The notes beneath the pieces were generated by a model. That model saw only the letters and a program-made list of their open reading frames with translations, made no database searches and was not told the origin of the DNA. From Lysinibacillus sp. FSL M8-0337 (lineage in GTDB: Bacteria; Bacillota; Bacilli; Bacillales_A; Planococcaceae), in the NCBI RefSeq assembly GCF_038593855.1, contig NZ_CP151996.1:2480001-2544000 (forward strand): DNA of 64,000 nucleotides, in the 5' to 3' direction. Made by a program: the position numbers and the translations under genes. Shown piece by piece: positions 26,346 to 35,545 of the stretch. Numbering within the stretch: the stretch's first letter is position 1; the number at the start of each line of letters is the position of its first letter.

Positions 26346-26426
26346 TTATTTCGTTGCTACCGCGTTTAATAATAATTGTTTGTTATGATCAGACATTACA
26401 CGCCATTCTTTAACCTTTACTTTCAT
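26346..26426 (-). CDS. Small basic protein (26 aa)
   Basis: ORF MKVKVKEWRVMSDHNKQLLL followed by NAVATK, with AAAGGATG upstream of the ATG. A second 21-codon frame (MDVHKEHFARLGGALPLITS then E, 26272-26337) follows in another phase, before a TTCG-loop terminator. Either two microproteins or one small gene split by a frameshift. Not recognised. Confidence 0.4.
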   Translation of the reverse strand: MKVKVKEWRVMSDHNKQLLLNAVATK

Positions 26427-26623
26427 TGTGTCTTCACATCCTTTCAACAATTGCTTTCACCCCACTGTATGCAAATGAATGACGCATTAAAACCATTTCT
26501 AAATTGGACTATCATTTATATTTTAGTTTCTGTTAGCGATTTTACTCAATAAAAATAGACCACCCTTCGTGGAGTGGTCTTCTTCAACTTACTTCAATAC
26601 GCACAGTAAATTCGTTTTAAAAA

Positions 26624-27475
26624 CTATTTTGGTAGGACAGGAACCCAAAGCTCATTACTAGGAATGCGATCAGGTGCTAAATAATTTTCAATGCAAGGCA
26701 GGTCTGCCAAATCGTATCCGGACGATGGGAGCCATTCTGTATATAAACGGTTCCAGGCATCCGTGATGTTTGGGAAAACAGCCCATGTTGTATTGTTAGG
26801 TATGATGATTTTCTCCATATCATTGGGGAATTTTTGCGAATAGCGGCAGCCCATAAAATAATCAAATTCATCATCTGTAATTGCCGCTTGTTTGCCGCAA
26901 ACACCTAAAATCCCTTCCATTTTGCATTGTGGGTTTTCCCATGACAGATTTATTAACCTTCGTAACAATCCACTTTTATTCGCCTCTTCCCACAATTTAG
27001 GGATTTCATTAAAAGCATCAGCTGTCCTTACTTTTTGTTTCACACCTACAATTTCAACTTCAAAATCTAATCCTTCGATTCGATAGTCCATCTCTCCATC
27101 TCCTTTGATTGAAATATGAAAGGAGAGTCTTGGAATGGCTTTTAATTCAATCCCTTTCTTGCGGGCGACTGTTGGAGTAACCCCATGGAGGTTCTTAAAA
27201 GCGCGACTGAAAGCATCAGGTGAATCATATCCATACTGGATTGCAAGGTCAATAATTCGAACAAATGTGTTGTTTTGAAGTTCAAATGCTGCTTGCGATA
27301 ATCGTCTTCGCCTAATATACTCCGCTAAAGATAATCCTGTAATAGCTGAGAACATTCTAGGAAAATGGTATTCAGAACAACATGCTAATTTTGCTACCTC
27401 TTTGGCGTCTATTTTACCGGATAGATTTTGTTCAATGTAATCCATTACTCTATTTATTCTTACAATCCAATCCAT
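26624..27475 (-). CDS. AraC-family regulator with GyrI-like effector domain
   Basis: 283 residues from the ATG at 27475 (AGGAG eight bases upstream; a GTG/ATA extension to 27484 is possible). The N-terminal 105 residues contain two AraC helix-turn-helices (AKLACCSEYHFPRMFSAIT and LAIQYGYDSPDAFSRAFKNLHG). The C-terminal 160 residues form a GyrI-like ligand domain (FEVEIVGVKQKVRTADAF, WNRLYTEWLPSSGYDLADLP, ending ELWVPVLPK), as in Rob and BltR-type drug sensors. It likely senses a hydrophobic or cationic compound; the target is not adjacent. Confidence 0.93.
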   Translation of the reverse strand: MDWIVRINRVMDYIEQNLSGKIDAKEVAKLACCSEYHFPRMFSAITGLSLAEYIRRRRLSQAAFELQNNTFVRIIDLAIQYGYDSPDAFSRAFKNLHGVTPTVARKKGIELKAIPRLSFHISIKGDGEMDYRIEGLDFEVEIVGVKQKVRTADAFNEIPKLWEEANKSGLLRRLINLSWENPQCKMEGILGVCGKQAAITDDEFDYFMGCRYSQKFPNDMEKIIIPNNTTWAVFPNITDAWNRLYTEWLPSSGYDLADLPCIENYLAPDRIPSNELWVPVLPK

Positions 27476-27613
27476 TAATATCACTCCTTTCGCTATCTAT
27501 CATAATTAAAAACAACCTACTATATCCGACATTTTAAGTCCAAGAAATGACGGATAACATAGATAAAAAATCCGCGAACATTATTTGAGCTCGCGGATAC
27601 TTCAATTTCTTTC

Positions 27614-28498
27614 TTATTGCCAATTACAAAATGTATAATCCCAATTTTCAAAGAATTCATCTTCTACTTCAATTTTTTTATATATTGGCCATAACAATTG
27701 GTGAACAAGTTTTTGAACTTTAGCAAAGGATACTTGTTGTGTTAATAATTGTTGCCATGCTTTGTTCTTGCTGTCGTCCAAATCAAAACGTTTTGAGAAC
27801 ACAGGCGGATTTTTTTCAATTGTCGTTTTATGTCGGTGGAATGTATCGAGTATAGCCTCTTGTAATACACGACCTTCAAAATTTTGTGTACTCGCTAGTA
27901 AATAAATAGCATAATAATCTTTCAGCGTTTCAGCTAATGTTGGGTATTGATATATGGTATTAAATTTATGTGCAATGATGAGCTCTGTCGGATACGCTAA
28001 TAGCTCAGTTGACGAACTATTTAACAATGATGCGGTTGCAATCTTTCGAGGAGTCATGGAGACACTATCGAATAAAGTTATTGTTATTTCTATGTATGTT
28101 GTTATGTGTCCTATTTGTGCAGGAATCCTAAGATAAACTTCTTCTTCGCCGCTAGAGGAGACTTCTATTTCATCAATGGCAAACACAATCCCATCTTCCG
28201 TTACTTTCACTGAACATATTTCTTGGAAAGCATGTTTGATGATACTTTCTTTATTGGCCATTTTTTTGGCGCACAATGTCATTCCAGAAGAAGACTTCTC
28301 AATATCATTTGTGATTGTCCCTAATAAAAATTCGCCATATAGCCAATATTGATCTTCATAAGAAGAAGCTGCTAATCGAACTAACAACCTTTCTTGGGAA
28401 TAGAATGCTACAAGTGCCTCCAAACTTTCTTGTTGCTGCTGAGCTACTTCTGCTAGTTGGTCCAATACACTTTTTGGTACTTCGTTTACTTGTTTCAT
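27614..28498 (-). CDS. AbiEii-like nucleotidyltransferase-fold protein (degenerate, orphan)
   Basis: 294 residues. The block AYPTELIIAHKFNTIYQYPTL and KDYYAIYLLAS (about residues 180-215) follows the PE..AEK...R.KD.YD signature of AbiEii/AbiGii toxins (PF08843). The expected N-terminal KGG...R.T.DID catalytic motif is only faintly kept (GTITNDIEKS, about 61-70, with the second Asp replaced by Glu and no GG). No AbiEi antitoxin gene adjoins it. It may be an inactive or divergent relative. ATG at 28498 is preferred (GAGGG six bases upstream). Confidence 0.5.
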   Translation of the reverse strand: MKQVNEVPKSVLDQLAEVAQQQQESLEALVAFYSQERLLVRLAASSYEDQYWLYGEFLLGTITNDIEKSSSGMTLCAKKMANKESIIKHAFQEICSVKVTEDGIVFAIDEIEVSSSGEEEVYLRIPAQIGHITTYIEITITLFDSVSMTPRKIATASLLNSSSTELLAYPTELIIAHKFNTIYQYPTLAETLKDYYAIYLLASTQNFEGRVLQEAILDTFHRHKTTIEKNPPVFSKRFDLDDSKNKAWQQLLTQQVSFAKVQKLVHQLLWPIYKKIEVEDEFFENWDYTFCNWQ

Positions 28499-29084
28499 AT
28501 GCCACACCCTCGTTTCAATCTTTTTTCAGAATCTTTCAATCAAATAGCATAAATTTGATTTTTTAAAAAACTCCGCACTTTATTATTACTTATTTTCCCA
28601 CAATAGTAAACGGTAATATAATCCATGATAATTTGTCGATATATGTCGTTATTTAGGAGAAAAAAGATAAAAAAAACACCTAACTTTTTATAAAAAAGCA
28701 GGTGATAAATCACAAATACTTATTATTAATTATTAAGAAATTGGACAAGGGGTAGCCTCGCCTTTGCGAAACTACCCCTTTAGTATTTAATAGGTAACAT
28801 TTCTGTAAATTGTAAAGTCTCAACCCAATCATCTGGGGAATATTATTTCGAAACGTTTTCGTTTCTTCACCGCGGTAAAATTCCACTGTGTGCTCTCTAA
28901 CTTAAGCAACGCAAACCCAGCCTTCTTTTGCGTCCTTGCAGCCCCAAAGCATGCGCCAGTGTGAATAAGTATCCTAAAAAACAAAAAGCAGAATGCCAGA
29001 TTACTGAAAGATGCTACCTAAAATAGCACGTATATAATTATAGCATAAAAAATTTATAAAGTAAAATCATGTTTTCACTATAAA
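28499..29084. other. Long gene-poor stretch with a strong hairpin
   Basis: No intact gene is supported. At 28749-28778 GGGGTAG and CTACCCC enclose a second CGC/GCG stem, followed by TTTAG, a probable terminator with no obvious gene. On the minus strand from about 28970 an open run resembling a C-terminal fragment (RTQKKAGFALLKLESTQWNF) ends at TGA near 28840; it is not recognised. CCAGATTACTGAA (28994-29006) matches the end of a repeat found at 42011. Confidence 0.45.
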
Positions 29085-29396
29085 CTATTGCTTGGCAAAA
29101 TAAATAGAATAATGAACTGCACATCTTTTATTAAATAACGCATTACACTGTGGACAGCACAATGTCTCCCTATAGGTTTGAATCGTCAATTCATGTTTCC
29201 AATATCCACAAAGTATCGCGTTCGTATGAAATTAATCTTGATGCCAACGTTTAATAGCATTTTGTACGTGCTCTTCATAGCATTTATATCAAGGATAATA
29301 AAGCTCACAACAGGCAAATTTGCGATAATTTCCTTTTCAGTATGGCTAGTGTATACACCTTGTTTCATTATCAATGACGGCACCGAAAATATTCAT
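29085..29396 (-). pseudogene. CHY zinc-finger protein pseudogene
   Basis: Pieces of a CHY zinc-finger protein (about 104 aa) are recognisable in order across frames: MNIFGAVIDNETRCIH, then (frameshift) HTEKEIIA, then (frameshift) KFACCELYYP, a TGA where the family has Cys, YKCYEEHVQNAIKRWHQD, a TAA, then FHTNAILCGYWKHELTI, CCPQCNALFNKRCAVHYSIY. At least two frameshifts, two stop codons and a C-to-W change (CGYW for CGYC) disable it. The length and the zinc-ligand order otherwise fit the family. It follows the ypiP/brxA unit in the same direction. Confidence 0.8.
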
Positions 29397-29464
29397 TTAA
29401 ACACCAGCCTATTTAATAGTAATAAAAAAAGGAACAAACATGATTTTATGTCTGTTCCCGTTGT

Positions 29465-30256
29465 CTATTGTTTCACAATAACACCATAATGAAATTTTGA
29501 AGTCAAACGCGTTAATCTCGAGAAATGATATTTTTCAAACCACGTTGATTGATAATGCGCTTTTAACACAACACGCCTTTTTGCCACTCGTCTCGCTTCT
29601 TTGACCCATTCATCAGTTAAAGTCATATGTGCTCCCGCTGTACGAAGTGCCTGAAAATTATTCGATTCCTCAATAATTTCTTCAAACATTGGATCCATAT
29701 AGACAACATCAAATGAATTATCTAGCTGTGATTTTAAATAAGCAACCGCTTCTGCTTGCACCACTTCTATTTGTCGCATACAGGCCGTTAATGGAAGCTC
29801 CGAGGTATCATATGCTTTCATACCATGCGCTACAATAAATGCCACATTTGGATTAGCTTCCAGTCCTACCACTCGACCATATTGACCAACAGTATAGGCG
29901 GCTAACATCGCATCCGCACCTAAACCGAGCGTACAATCTAATACCGAATCGCCCTTTTCGAGCTGTGCCACCTCTAAAAACGGCTCCGTTTCTCCCCTCG
30001 CTACACGCTTTAAGCGAAATGCTGCGGAATTCGGATGAAAGAAAAAGGGCTCTTCCGTGCCAAATGCATAATATTCATAGCGATTTTTCCCTGCTACAAT
30101 GATATTCGCCTGGAAGTCCTCTGCAAGTTTACGGATTGAACGTTTGTTACGAGCAACAAATGGAGCATCTATCTTGCTACACACAAAATCAGCGAGCACC
30201 ATCGACAAGTCGTCTGGTCTGCCCGCTGTAGTGACAATTGTTTTTACTTCTCGCAT
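29465..30256 (-). CDS. ypiP: YpiP-like class I SAM-dependent methyltransferase
   Basis: 263 residues. A small N-terminal domain (IVTTAGRPDDLS, VARNKRSIRKL) precedes a Rossmann methyltransferase: motif I VLDCTLGLGADAMLAAY (about 105-121), VVGLEANP (motif II), and VVYMDPMFEE (motif IV, D-P-M-F). The layout resembles RsmJ, which methylates 16S rRNA; this is the Bacillales YpiP form, of unproven target. It overlaps the end of brxA by 13 bp, so the two are translationally coupled, as in B. subtilis where ypiP and yphP are neighbours. Confidence 0.9.
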   Translation of the reverse strand: MREVKTIVTTAGRPDDLSMVLADFVCSKIDAPFVARNKRSIRKLAEDFQANIIVAGKNRYEYYAFGTEEPFFFHPNSAAFRLKRVARGETEPFLEVAQLEKGDSVLDCTLGLGADAMLAAYTVGQYGRVVGLEANPNVAFIVAHGMKAYDTSELPLTACMRQIEVVQAEAVAYLKSQLDNSFDVVYMDPMFEEIIEESNNFQALRTAGAHMTLTDEWVKEARRVAKRRVVLKAHYQSTWFEKYHFSRLTRLTSKFHYGVIVKQ

Positions 30257-30675
30257 GTCTGCTCTAAAACGCCTGTTAAATGCGCAGTAATTTGCTCCAC
30301 TGGGAAGCCTTCAATTTGTTCACGCGGAATGAAGTAAGCCAATTCCCCATCTTTTAAAATCGCCATTGATGGTGAACTCGGTGGCACATCCTCAAAAAAA
30401 CCACGCATCGCAGCAGTTGCTTCAGGATCTTGTCCTGCAAATACCGTTACAAGATTATCTGGTTTAACCGCAGCAACTGCTTCACGAGCCGCTGGACGTG
30501 CCAACCCTGCAGCACATCCACATACTGAATTAATCACAACCAAAGAAGTCCCCTTTGCCTCCGCCATAAATTCATTAACAGCATCCGCCGTTGTCAGCTC
30601 CCTAAAACCAGCCTCCACCAACTCTTCACGCATCGGCTTCACTACCTGTTTCATATATTCGTCGTAAGCATTCAT
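30244..30675 (-). CDS. brxA: Bacilliredoxin BrxA/BrxB family
   Basis: A bacilliredoxin removes bacillithiol from mixed disulfides on proteins after oxidative stress. The 143-residue product has the CGC active site in NSVCGCAAGLARPAA (residues 50-64) and the family blocks TVFAGQDPEATA and PPSSPSMAILKDG. The closer match is YphP (BrxA): AYDEYMKQVVKPMREEL at the N-terminus. A start six codons upstream exists, but the ATG at 30675 follows GAGGGT correctly. First gene of a unit with ypiP. Confidence 0.93.
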   Translation of the reverse strand: MNAYDEYMKQVVKPMREELVEAGFRELTTADAVNEFMAEAKGTSLVVINSVCGCAAGLARPAAREAVAAVKPDNLVTVFAGQDPEATAAMRGFFEDVPPSSPSMAILKDGELAYFIPREQIEGFPVEQITAHLTGVLEQTCEK

Positions 30676-31048
30676 GCTTTTACCCTCTTTCATATGTAAT
30701 CACAAAGCCCATTATAGCAAGGTTTTTCACACTTGTATAATGTTTCGATTTCACCGATATTCAACTGCATTCAGATTTTTGGTTGCTTTTTTGTTGCTTT
30801 GGTTGCCTTTTTTAGGTGTAAAAAAATGTCTCAAGCATTTTTTATTTATGCTTTTTAATTTATTTTTATTCGTAGGTAGCCTTTACAAGTTGTTGTCTCA
30901 TGACCGTACACTCCCCATAGAATTTTCAATCAACTCCAAAGTGAAACAATCGTTCATGTTTTAGTACAAATACAATTTTTATAAAAAAAAGACTAGGCAC
31001 AAAAATTAATAGAATGCCTAGTCAGATACAAGTTTTACTTTACTTTAT
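30676..31048. other. Gap between brxA and the discoidin-domain gene
   Basis: AT-rich. A plus-strand frame (30740-30964, hydrophobic, MFRFHRYSTAFRFLVAFLLL onward) is open for 74 codons but has no ribosome site and low complexity, so it is not accepted. It probably contains the brxA promoter on the other strand. Confidence 0.3.
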
Positions 31049-31885
31049 TTAATATTCACTAACTTCATACATCAAGATTTTATCATGTACAAAATAATCT
31101 TTCCTTGTTTTAAAAGGACCTTTATTTTTATTAGTTCTATTAATAGAATATGATTTCTCTCCATTAGCGGAATCATACCAATTTATAAAACTATTAACTT
31201 CTTCAAGACTTAAATCATATTCTTTCTCTACACCAGTAACTAAAGTTATTACTAAGATAGCTCTATTTTGATCTGGTATAGGATCTGGCTTAGGTTCAGG
31301 GTTTGGTTTTTCCGTAGCATCATAACCCCATAGCTCTAATTCATGGATAGTAAGATTTACTTGCCCTGAAACACTTCCGTTATTTTTAGTAACATTAATT
31401 CTAAAGTGTTTATACGGTTCTCTGCTTTCGATTTCAAAAGCATTTTCTCCACTTTTCCAAGATGTAGATGTGTAGTTACTTACTTTATCAAGTTCTATCC
31501 AGTTCTCCCCATCATTTGACCCTTCGAATGTCCAAGAATTGGGTACAGTTGTCAATAATCCTGGGCCGCTACTCTGACTTTCTCCATAATATAAAACATA
31601 TTTATTTATAACCTTTGGTTCATTAAATTCATATGCAAGCCAACCTGTTGTTGCAGAGGTTCCCCATCCATGAAAACCTCCATTTATTGAATAATGGGGT
31701 ACTCCATCAAAAGCAAAATAGGCTGGGAACCACGCATCACTACTTGTAGCCTTTCCACTTGGAGCATTATCTGATGTCATTTTTGGAATTAAACTTGTTG
31801 AATCTGTTGCTGCATGTGCATCTCCAATTGTAGAAAAAGTAAAAAATGGAATACTAATTAAAAACATTAACAAAATTTTTTTCAA
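31049..31885 (-). CDS. Secreted protein with F5/8 type C (discoidin) domain
   Basis: 278 residues from the TTG at 31885 (AAGGAG nine bases upstream). A signal peptide (LKKILLMFLISIPFFTFSTI, cut near AHA) is followed by a carbohydrate-binding discoidin domain (about 35-190: WLAYEFNEPKVINKY, SWTFEGSNDGENWIEL, LTIHELELWGYD), a Pro/Glu linker (PNPEPKPDPIPD) and a novel C-terminal domain of about 70 residues. It lies beside the prophage lysis genes in the same direction but its export signal suggests a host surface role; it could be lysogenic cargo. Confidence 0.85.
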   Translation of the reverse strand: MKKILLMFLISIPFFTFSTIGDAHAATDSTSLIPKMTSDNAPSGKATSSDAWFPAYFAFDGVPHYSINGGFHGWGTSATTGWLAYEFNEPKVINKYVLYYGESQSSGPGLLTTVPNSWTFEGSNDGENWIELDKVSNYTSTSWKSGENAFEIESREPYKHFRINVTKNNGSVSGQVNLTIHELELWGYDATEKPNPEPKPDPIPDQNRAILVITLVTGVEKEYDLSLEEVNSFINWYDSANGEKSYSINRTNKNKGPFKTRKDYFVHDKILMYEVSEY

Positions 31886-32069
31886 AACCAATCACTCCTT
31901 ATATTTTTTATTTTAGTTAAATTTTACAAGAAAATATATAATAAGATTTCGTGTAAATAATCATTTGTACAATGACATCGCCCTATAGATTTTGTAAATA
32001 ATTAACCAATAAATTCAAACAAAATTAAAAAGACCTAGCTAAAAAACAAGTATTAATTAATCATCGTTT

Positions 32070-32735
32070 TTATTTACTACGTCTTTGTTGAATTGTAATA
32101 TACAAACCAATTAAACGATCCGTTGTCATAAGACCATTCCGCAAATCTTTCAAGTGTGAAGCATTGATAATACCATCCTTAACTGCTTGTGCAATAAAGT
32201 TCTCTGTTTCAGTTCTCATCGCTGGTGAACCCGGATTCCAATTTGTATTAGCCACTGTAATCTCCTCCTTCTTGTCTTTCACAATTAATTGGAATTTCAA
32301 TTTACTATTGCTTGGCACGATTATTTGTCCTTCTAATTTGTAACCTCTAGGCATCTTCCAATTGCGTTTCACTTCAAAATGTGGACGGTCTATTCTGCGT
32401 GCCCAATCACCACCCCAGGTAATACCTAACTTACGAGCTATAGCCCCGACTTTTGTTAATGTATCCACATCATATAAGGGTTTAGGGGGAGCCACTGCAA
32501 TGTCCCATGCTAATCGTGAAGTGTGATTGCTTGTGAGTGTCCACGTCACAATTTTTCCTGGTCTTGTACGCCCTTGTGCATATAGATAATTTTGCCGTGC
32601 TTGCGAACGGTAGGTTTCTGTAACGAAGATATTTTGAATACCTGCTTTATAGCACTGTTGAAAGAGTAATCTGCAGGCTGTCTGAGCCACTGGTAATAGT
32701 TCAGCTAAATCTCGGCATGTTGTTGTGACACTCAT
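32070..32735 (-). CDS. Phage endolysin, M15 peptidase (VanY/CwlK-type)
   Basis: 221 residues. The peptidase domain (1-125) has zinc ligands H71 and D78 in SNHTSRLAWDIAV and H119 in RPHFEV, with the GIQNIFVTETYRSQARQNYLYAQGRT entry region of L-Ala-D-Glu peptidases, which cut cell-wall peptides. The C-terminal 90 residues may bind the wall (AMRTETENFIAQAVKDGIIN). It overlaps the holin gene by 4 bp (ATGA). The usual glycine in SxHxxG is arginine here. Confidence 0.9.
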   Translation of the reverse strand: MSVTTTCRDLAELLPVAQTACRLLFQQCYKAGIQNIFVTETYRSQARQNYLYAQGRTRPGKIVTWTLTSNHTSRLAWDIAVAPPKPLYDVDTLTKVGAIARKLGITWGGDWARRIDRPHFEVKRNWKMPRGYKLEGQIIVPSNSKLKFQLIVKDKKEEITVANTNWNPGSPAMRTETENFIAQAVKDGIINASHLKDLRNGLMTTDRLIGLYITIQQRRSK

Positions 32736-33148
32736 TGTTTATCATCCTTTTTATCATCATTGTCGATTTGTAGCTGTTTAAAAGCGTTCGTTAAAAACTT
32801 TGGTACTTTCAAACCTAACTTTCCAATATTCTCAATCATACTGATTCCTTCCATACCAATTAGAAAAAGAATCATGGCATTTCGCATAAAGTTCCCACTC
32901 TCTGTTGCTAAATCCAGTTGCACTGCGGCAATGACCATCAAAATCATCGCCAGTTTTTTAAACAATCCGATTAAGGCTTTTCTGCTATCAACGTTTTTCA
33001 CAACAAACGCAACCATAATGCCTAAAATATAATCAATGGCCATAAAGATAACTAATGCTTTGATTAAATGGTCAATGCCACCAACAAAATAGGCGACCCC
33101 CGCCATGGAGCCGCCTACGAGTGATGTATATAAAGTGTCTGTTTTCAT
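32732..33148 (-). CDS. Phage holin (Phage_holin_4_1/Cph1 family)
   Basis: 138 residues from the ATG at 33148, which has AAGGAAGG upstream; a longer frame to 33190 has no ribosome site. Four membrane segments, with GGIDHLIKALVIFMAIDYILGIMVAF and the downstream MILMVIAAVQLDL as in the family, and a charged C-terminus (DNDDKKDDKQ). It forms the membrane lesion that lets the endolysin reach the wall. Adjacent lysis pair, typical prophage end. Confidence 0.92.
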   Translation of the reverse strand: MKTDTLYTSLVGGSMAGVAYFVGGIDHLIKALVIFMAIDYILGIMVAFVVKNVDSRKALIGLFKKLAMILMVIAAVQLDLATESGNFMRNAMILFLIGMEGISMIENIGKLGLKVPKFLTNAFKQLQIDNDDKKDDKQ

Positions 33149-33240
33149 TGGATACCTTCCTTTTTCATAATAAAAGCCCTCCTCAAACATGATGTGGAAG
33201 GCAAAAAATAACGCTAAGCTTATGCTTGCGTCTTTGTTAT

Positions 33241-33465
33241 TTATTCAGCTTCAGCGACCTGAAAAGCGTGTTTAAAAATTACCATTGCGTCATTTATCAT
33301 GACATATTCCATTTTATTAATATCAGATTCTAATGCATCTAATATCGTTTCTATATCTTCCACATTCGTACGAAGCTTACTTTGGCCAACTGTGATACCT
33401 AAATTATATTCCTCCATATCCGAACACTCATTTTTCGCCACGGCATGAATCATATACTTATTCAC
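33241..33465 (-). CDS. Small phage protein (74 aa)
   Basis: Lies between the tail protein and holin, where phages keep small accessory genes. Soluble, acidic, with a helical middle (VEDIETILDALESDINKMEY). Starts at GTG, with only a weak ribosome site; it may be translated by coupling to the small ORF at 33508. Family not recognised. Confidence 0.55.
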   Translation of the reverse strand: MNKYMIHAVAKNECSDMEEYNLGITVGQSKLRTNVEDIETILDALESDINKMEYVMINDAMVIFKHAFQVAEAE

Positions 33466-33507
33466 GACTTTACTGCCTAATCGTACAGCTACATTTTGTG
33501 GTGTATT

Positions 33508-33597
33508 TTAAATCTTTTGAATCTGTACTAAGTCTATTTTCCCCTCTAATGCGAACGCCGTTCCTTCATTTGAAATTAGAAAATAGTTTTGTTCCAT
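33508..33597 (-). CDS. Small phage ORF (29 aa)
   Basis: ORF MEQNYFLISNEGTAFALEGK followed by IDLVQIQKI, with AAGGAG nine bases before the ATG and just 13 bases after the tail gene. Position and ribosome site support a real gene, but no family is recognised. Confidence 0.5.
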   Translation of the reverse strand: MEQNYFLISNEGTAFALEGKIDLVQIQKI

Positions 33598-33610
33598 ACT
33601 ACATGTCTCC

Positions 33611-35350
33611 TTATCTTAATGTAATCGTACCCAAATCCCGGCCATATCGTTTAAAAACTATCGTTCTTGCATTGTTTGAACTTTGCGTTATTTCTAGACC
33701 AAGCGTGTTAGTACTTACATAATTTCCTCCACCGCCAAGGCCTACTACTCTTGCTCCACTAAAATCAACTGTTCCATTAAAAGAGTGTCGTGATCCGCTA
33801 TATACGATGTCATTCCAAGCGCTTAATTGAATCGTCCCATTCGCACCACCCACAGAAGTCATATCACTAAAGTAGAGTCTATTTCCCATGTGAATATCTT
33901 CTTTAATACGAATGTTACCCGCATGAATTGTCCCCAAATTGCCACTTATGTCTGAAAGAACCCTGACTGCGCCTACAAGATTAATTTTTGAGGCTTGAAT
34001 ACTAATTGTGGTGGATGTTTGATTAATTAAAGATGCAATGGTATTGCCATTGTAATCGGTTGTACTTACCTTTTGACTGATTTGCCAAGATTGCTGTGTA
34101 ATACTACTTTCAGCGCTCCCTATACGGTTATTTAAATTGCCAATGGAAACGTTTTGAGCACTTACTGTTGACTGTATTTGATTAGCACGAACATTAATAG
34201 CAGCCACTTCATTTGTAATTCGATTACTCACTGATAGACTAATCTGGTCGGCTTTCACATCAATTGATGCGATCGATTTATTGAGCTTTTCTACCTCAAG
34301 GGTAATACGGCTATCAGTTTGTGTGATGGCCGACTTATATTCCTTTTTATTTTCCTCGATAACTTCACTTAGCTCTTCTTTTGTCTCTTCGATAAGCTCC
34401 TCCGTATCCACCTCGTTATCGGACATTGTGCGAGGTAATGAGTTGCCTAGTGTGACAGCCATAGTCTTTAACTCGTCTGTAACCTCATCTACAATACAAA
34501 TACGTTTAAGTATTCGAGTCTGTATCTCTAGCCCATCAATCGGCTCGTAAATCAGCCATACCTTTTCACCTAACTGTTTATCTAATAATTCGATTGTATC
34601 GAGCTCAAACGATACTTCTGGATAATCAATAAGGGCATCCTTAGCCTTTTTTAACAGGTTATCTGCATTGGTAAATCGCTCGTCACTAATTGGATCAGCG
34701 ATACGGACACCCCAAATTGTGTGATTTGGTGATGTGTGGGTTACAGTCAAACCATCTTTACCTGTTGCTGTAATTTTTGTTCGTAGATGAGTGGTATCAA
34801 TCTTTCGGCTAAGTGCTTTGATGTTATGACCATAGCGGTACTGTGCGCCGTTGTCCGGCCCAAGTGATTTACTGAAATGCACTCGGTTATTAGGCAATAT
34901 CTCAAATTCACAATTGAAGGCATCACAGATTTGATTGACACACTGGATGATGTTTTTTGAACCAAACTTATAGATGGTTGCAGTTTCCGTGAAGTCTATA
35001 GTCGCGCTCCAACCTGTACCAGCAAACAAGTAGTTCACAAACTCTTGACTACTATGAGTGCCACCAAAAGTTTTATCTTTAAATTGATATGCTAAGTCAA
35101 AAAATGTCGAGATGGCAAGGATCGTTTTGCGTTCTGGCTTATTATCAATTAATTGTTTTACTCGAAAATCATAATTAGCTGCTGTGACAATTGACTCTTC
35201 TTGAAGAAGGTTAAATCCATCTTCGTTATTTGATTTATTGATTGTGAATTCAAGCGTTAAATTACCTAGAGTATCTTGTTCGAATACTGGTGCAGATGTT
35301 GTGAAAAAAGGCTCTGTCTGATTTCCAGCAAAGTTTTTAATGACTAGCAT
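33611..35350 (-). CDS. Phage tail protein (prophage endopeptidase/tail tip type)
   Basis: 579 residues. The first ~330 residues match the phage minor structural (tail-tip, Prophage_tail) family: KTILAISTFFDLAYQFKDK, FAGTGWSATIDF, NCEFEILPNNRVHFSKSLG. A coiled coil follows (about 335-450, ELIEETKEELSEVIEENKKEY and repeated ADQISLSVS segments), then a Gly/Ser-rich C-terminal host-contact part (SGNLGTIHAGNIRIKED, GLGGGGNYVS). Intact, ahead of the lysis genes. Confidence 0.9.
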   Translation of the reverse strand: MLVIKNFAGNQTEPFFTTSAPVFEQDTLGNLTLEFTINKSNNEDGFNLLQEESIVTAANYDFRVKQLIDNKPERKTILAISTFFDLAYQFKDKTFGGTHSSQEFVNYLFAGTGWSATIDFTETATIYKFGSKNIIQCVNQICDAFNCEFEILPNNRVHFSKSLGPDNGAQYRYGHNIKALSRKIDTTHLRTKITATGKDGLTVTHTSPNHTIWGVRIADPISDERFTNADNLLKKAKDALIDYPEVSFELDTIELLDKQLGEKVWLIYEPIDGLEIQTRILKRICIVDEVTDELKTMAVTLGNSLPRTMSDNEVDTEELIEETKEELSEVIEENKKEYKSAITQTDSRITLEVEKLNKSIASIDVKADQISLSVSNRITNEVAAINVRANQIQSTVSAQNVSIGNLNNRIGSAESSITQQSWQISQKVSTTDYNGNTIASLINQTSTTISIQASKINLVGAVRVLSDISGNLGTIHAGNIRIKEDIHMGNRLYFSDMTSVGGANGTIQLSAWNDIVYSGSRHSFNGTVDFSGARVVGLGGGGNYVSTNTLGLEITQSSNNARTIVFKRYGRDLGTITLR

Positions 35351-35403
35351 TCTTTATCACCAACTGAAAATGTATTTCATATGCTTACTTTCAAGCAAAA
35401 GAA

Positions 35404-35430
35404 AAAGCACCCTCAAAAGAGGATACTTTT
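35404..35430 (-). terminator. Terminator downstream of the MFS gene
   Basis: On the minus strand AAAGTATCCTC pairs (imperfectly) with GAGGGTGCTTT around TTTT, followed by T residues. Confidence 0.6.
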
Positions 35431-35545
35431 ATTAACAACATTATGAAACGATTATTGTAGCTTTCACATTCGAAATGACGTCTATTTTCAATTCAACTTT
35501 TAAATACGATAGTAGCTCTATTACGTAGAGCAAGAATTTAACACT

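Noticed and set aside
29178..29489. 103-codon plus-strand frame
   Set aside because: Antisense to the CHY pseudogene, TTG start without ribosome site; protein composition is not sensible.
30740..30964. Hydrophobic 74-codon plus-strand ORF
   Set aside because: No ribosome site, low complexity, and the region is probably the upstream region of brxA.
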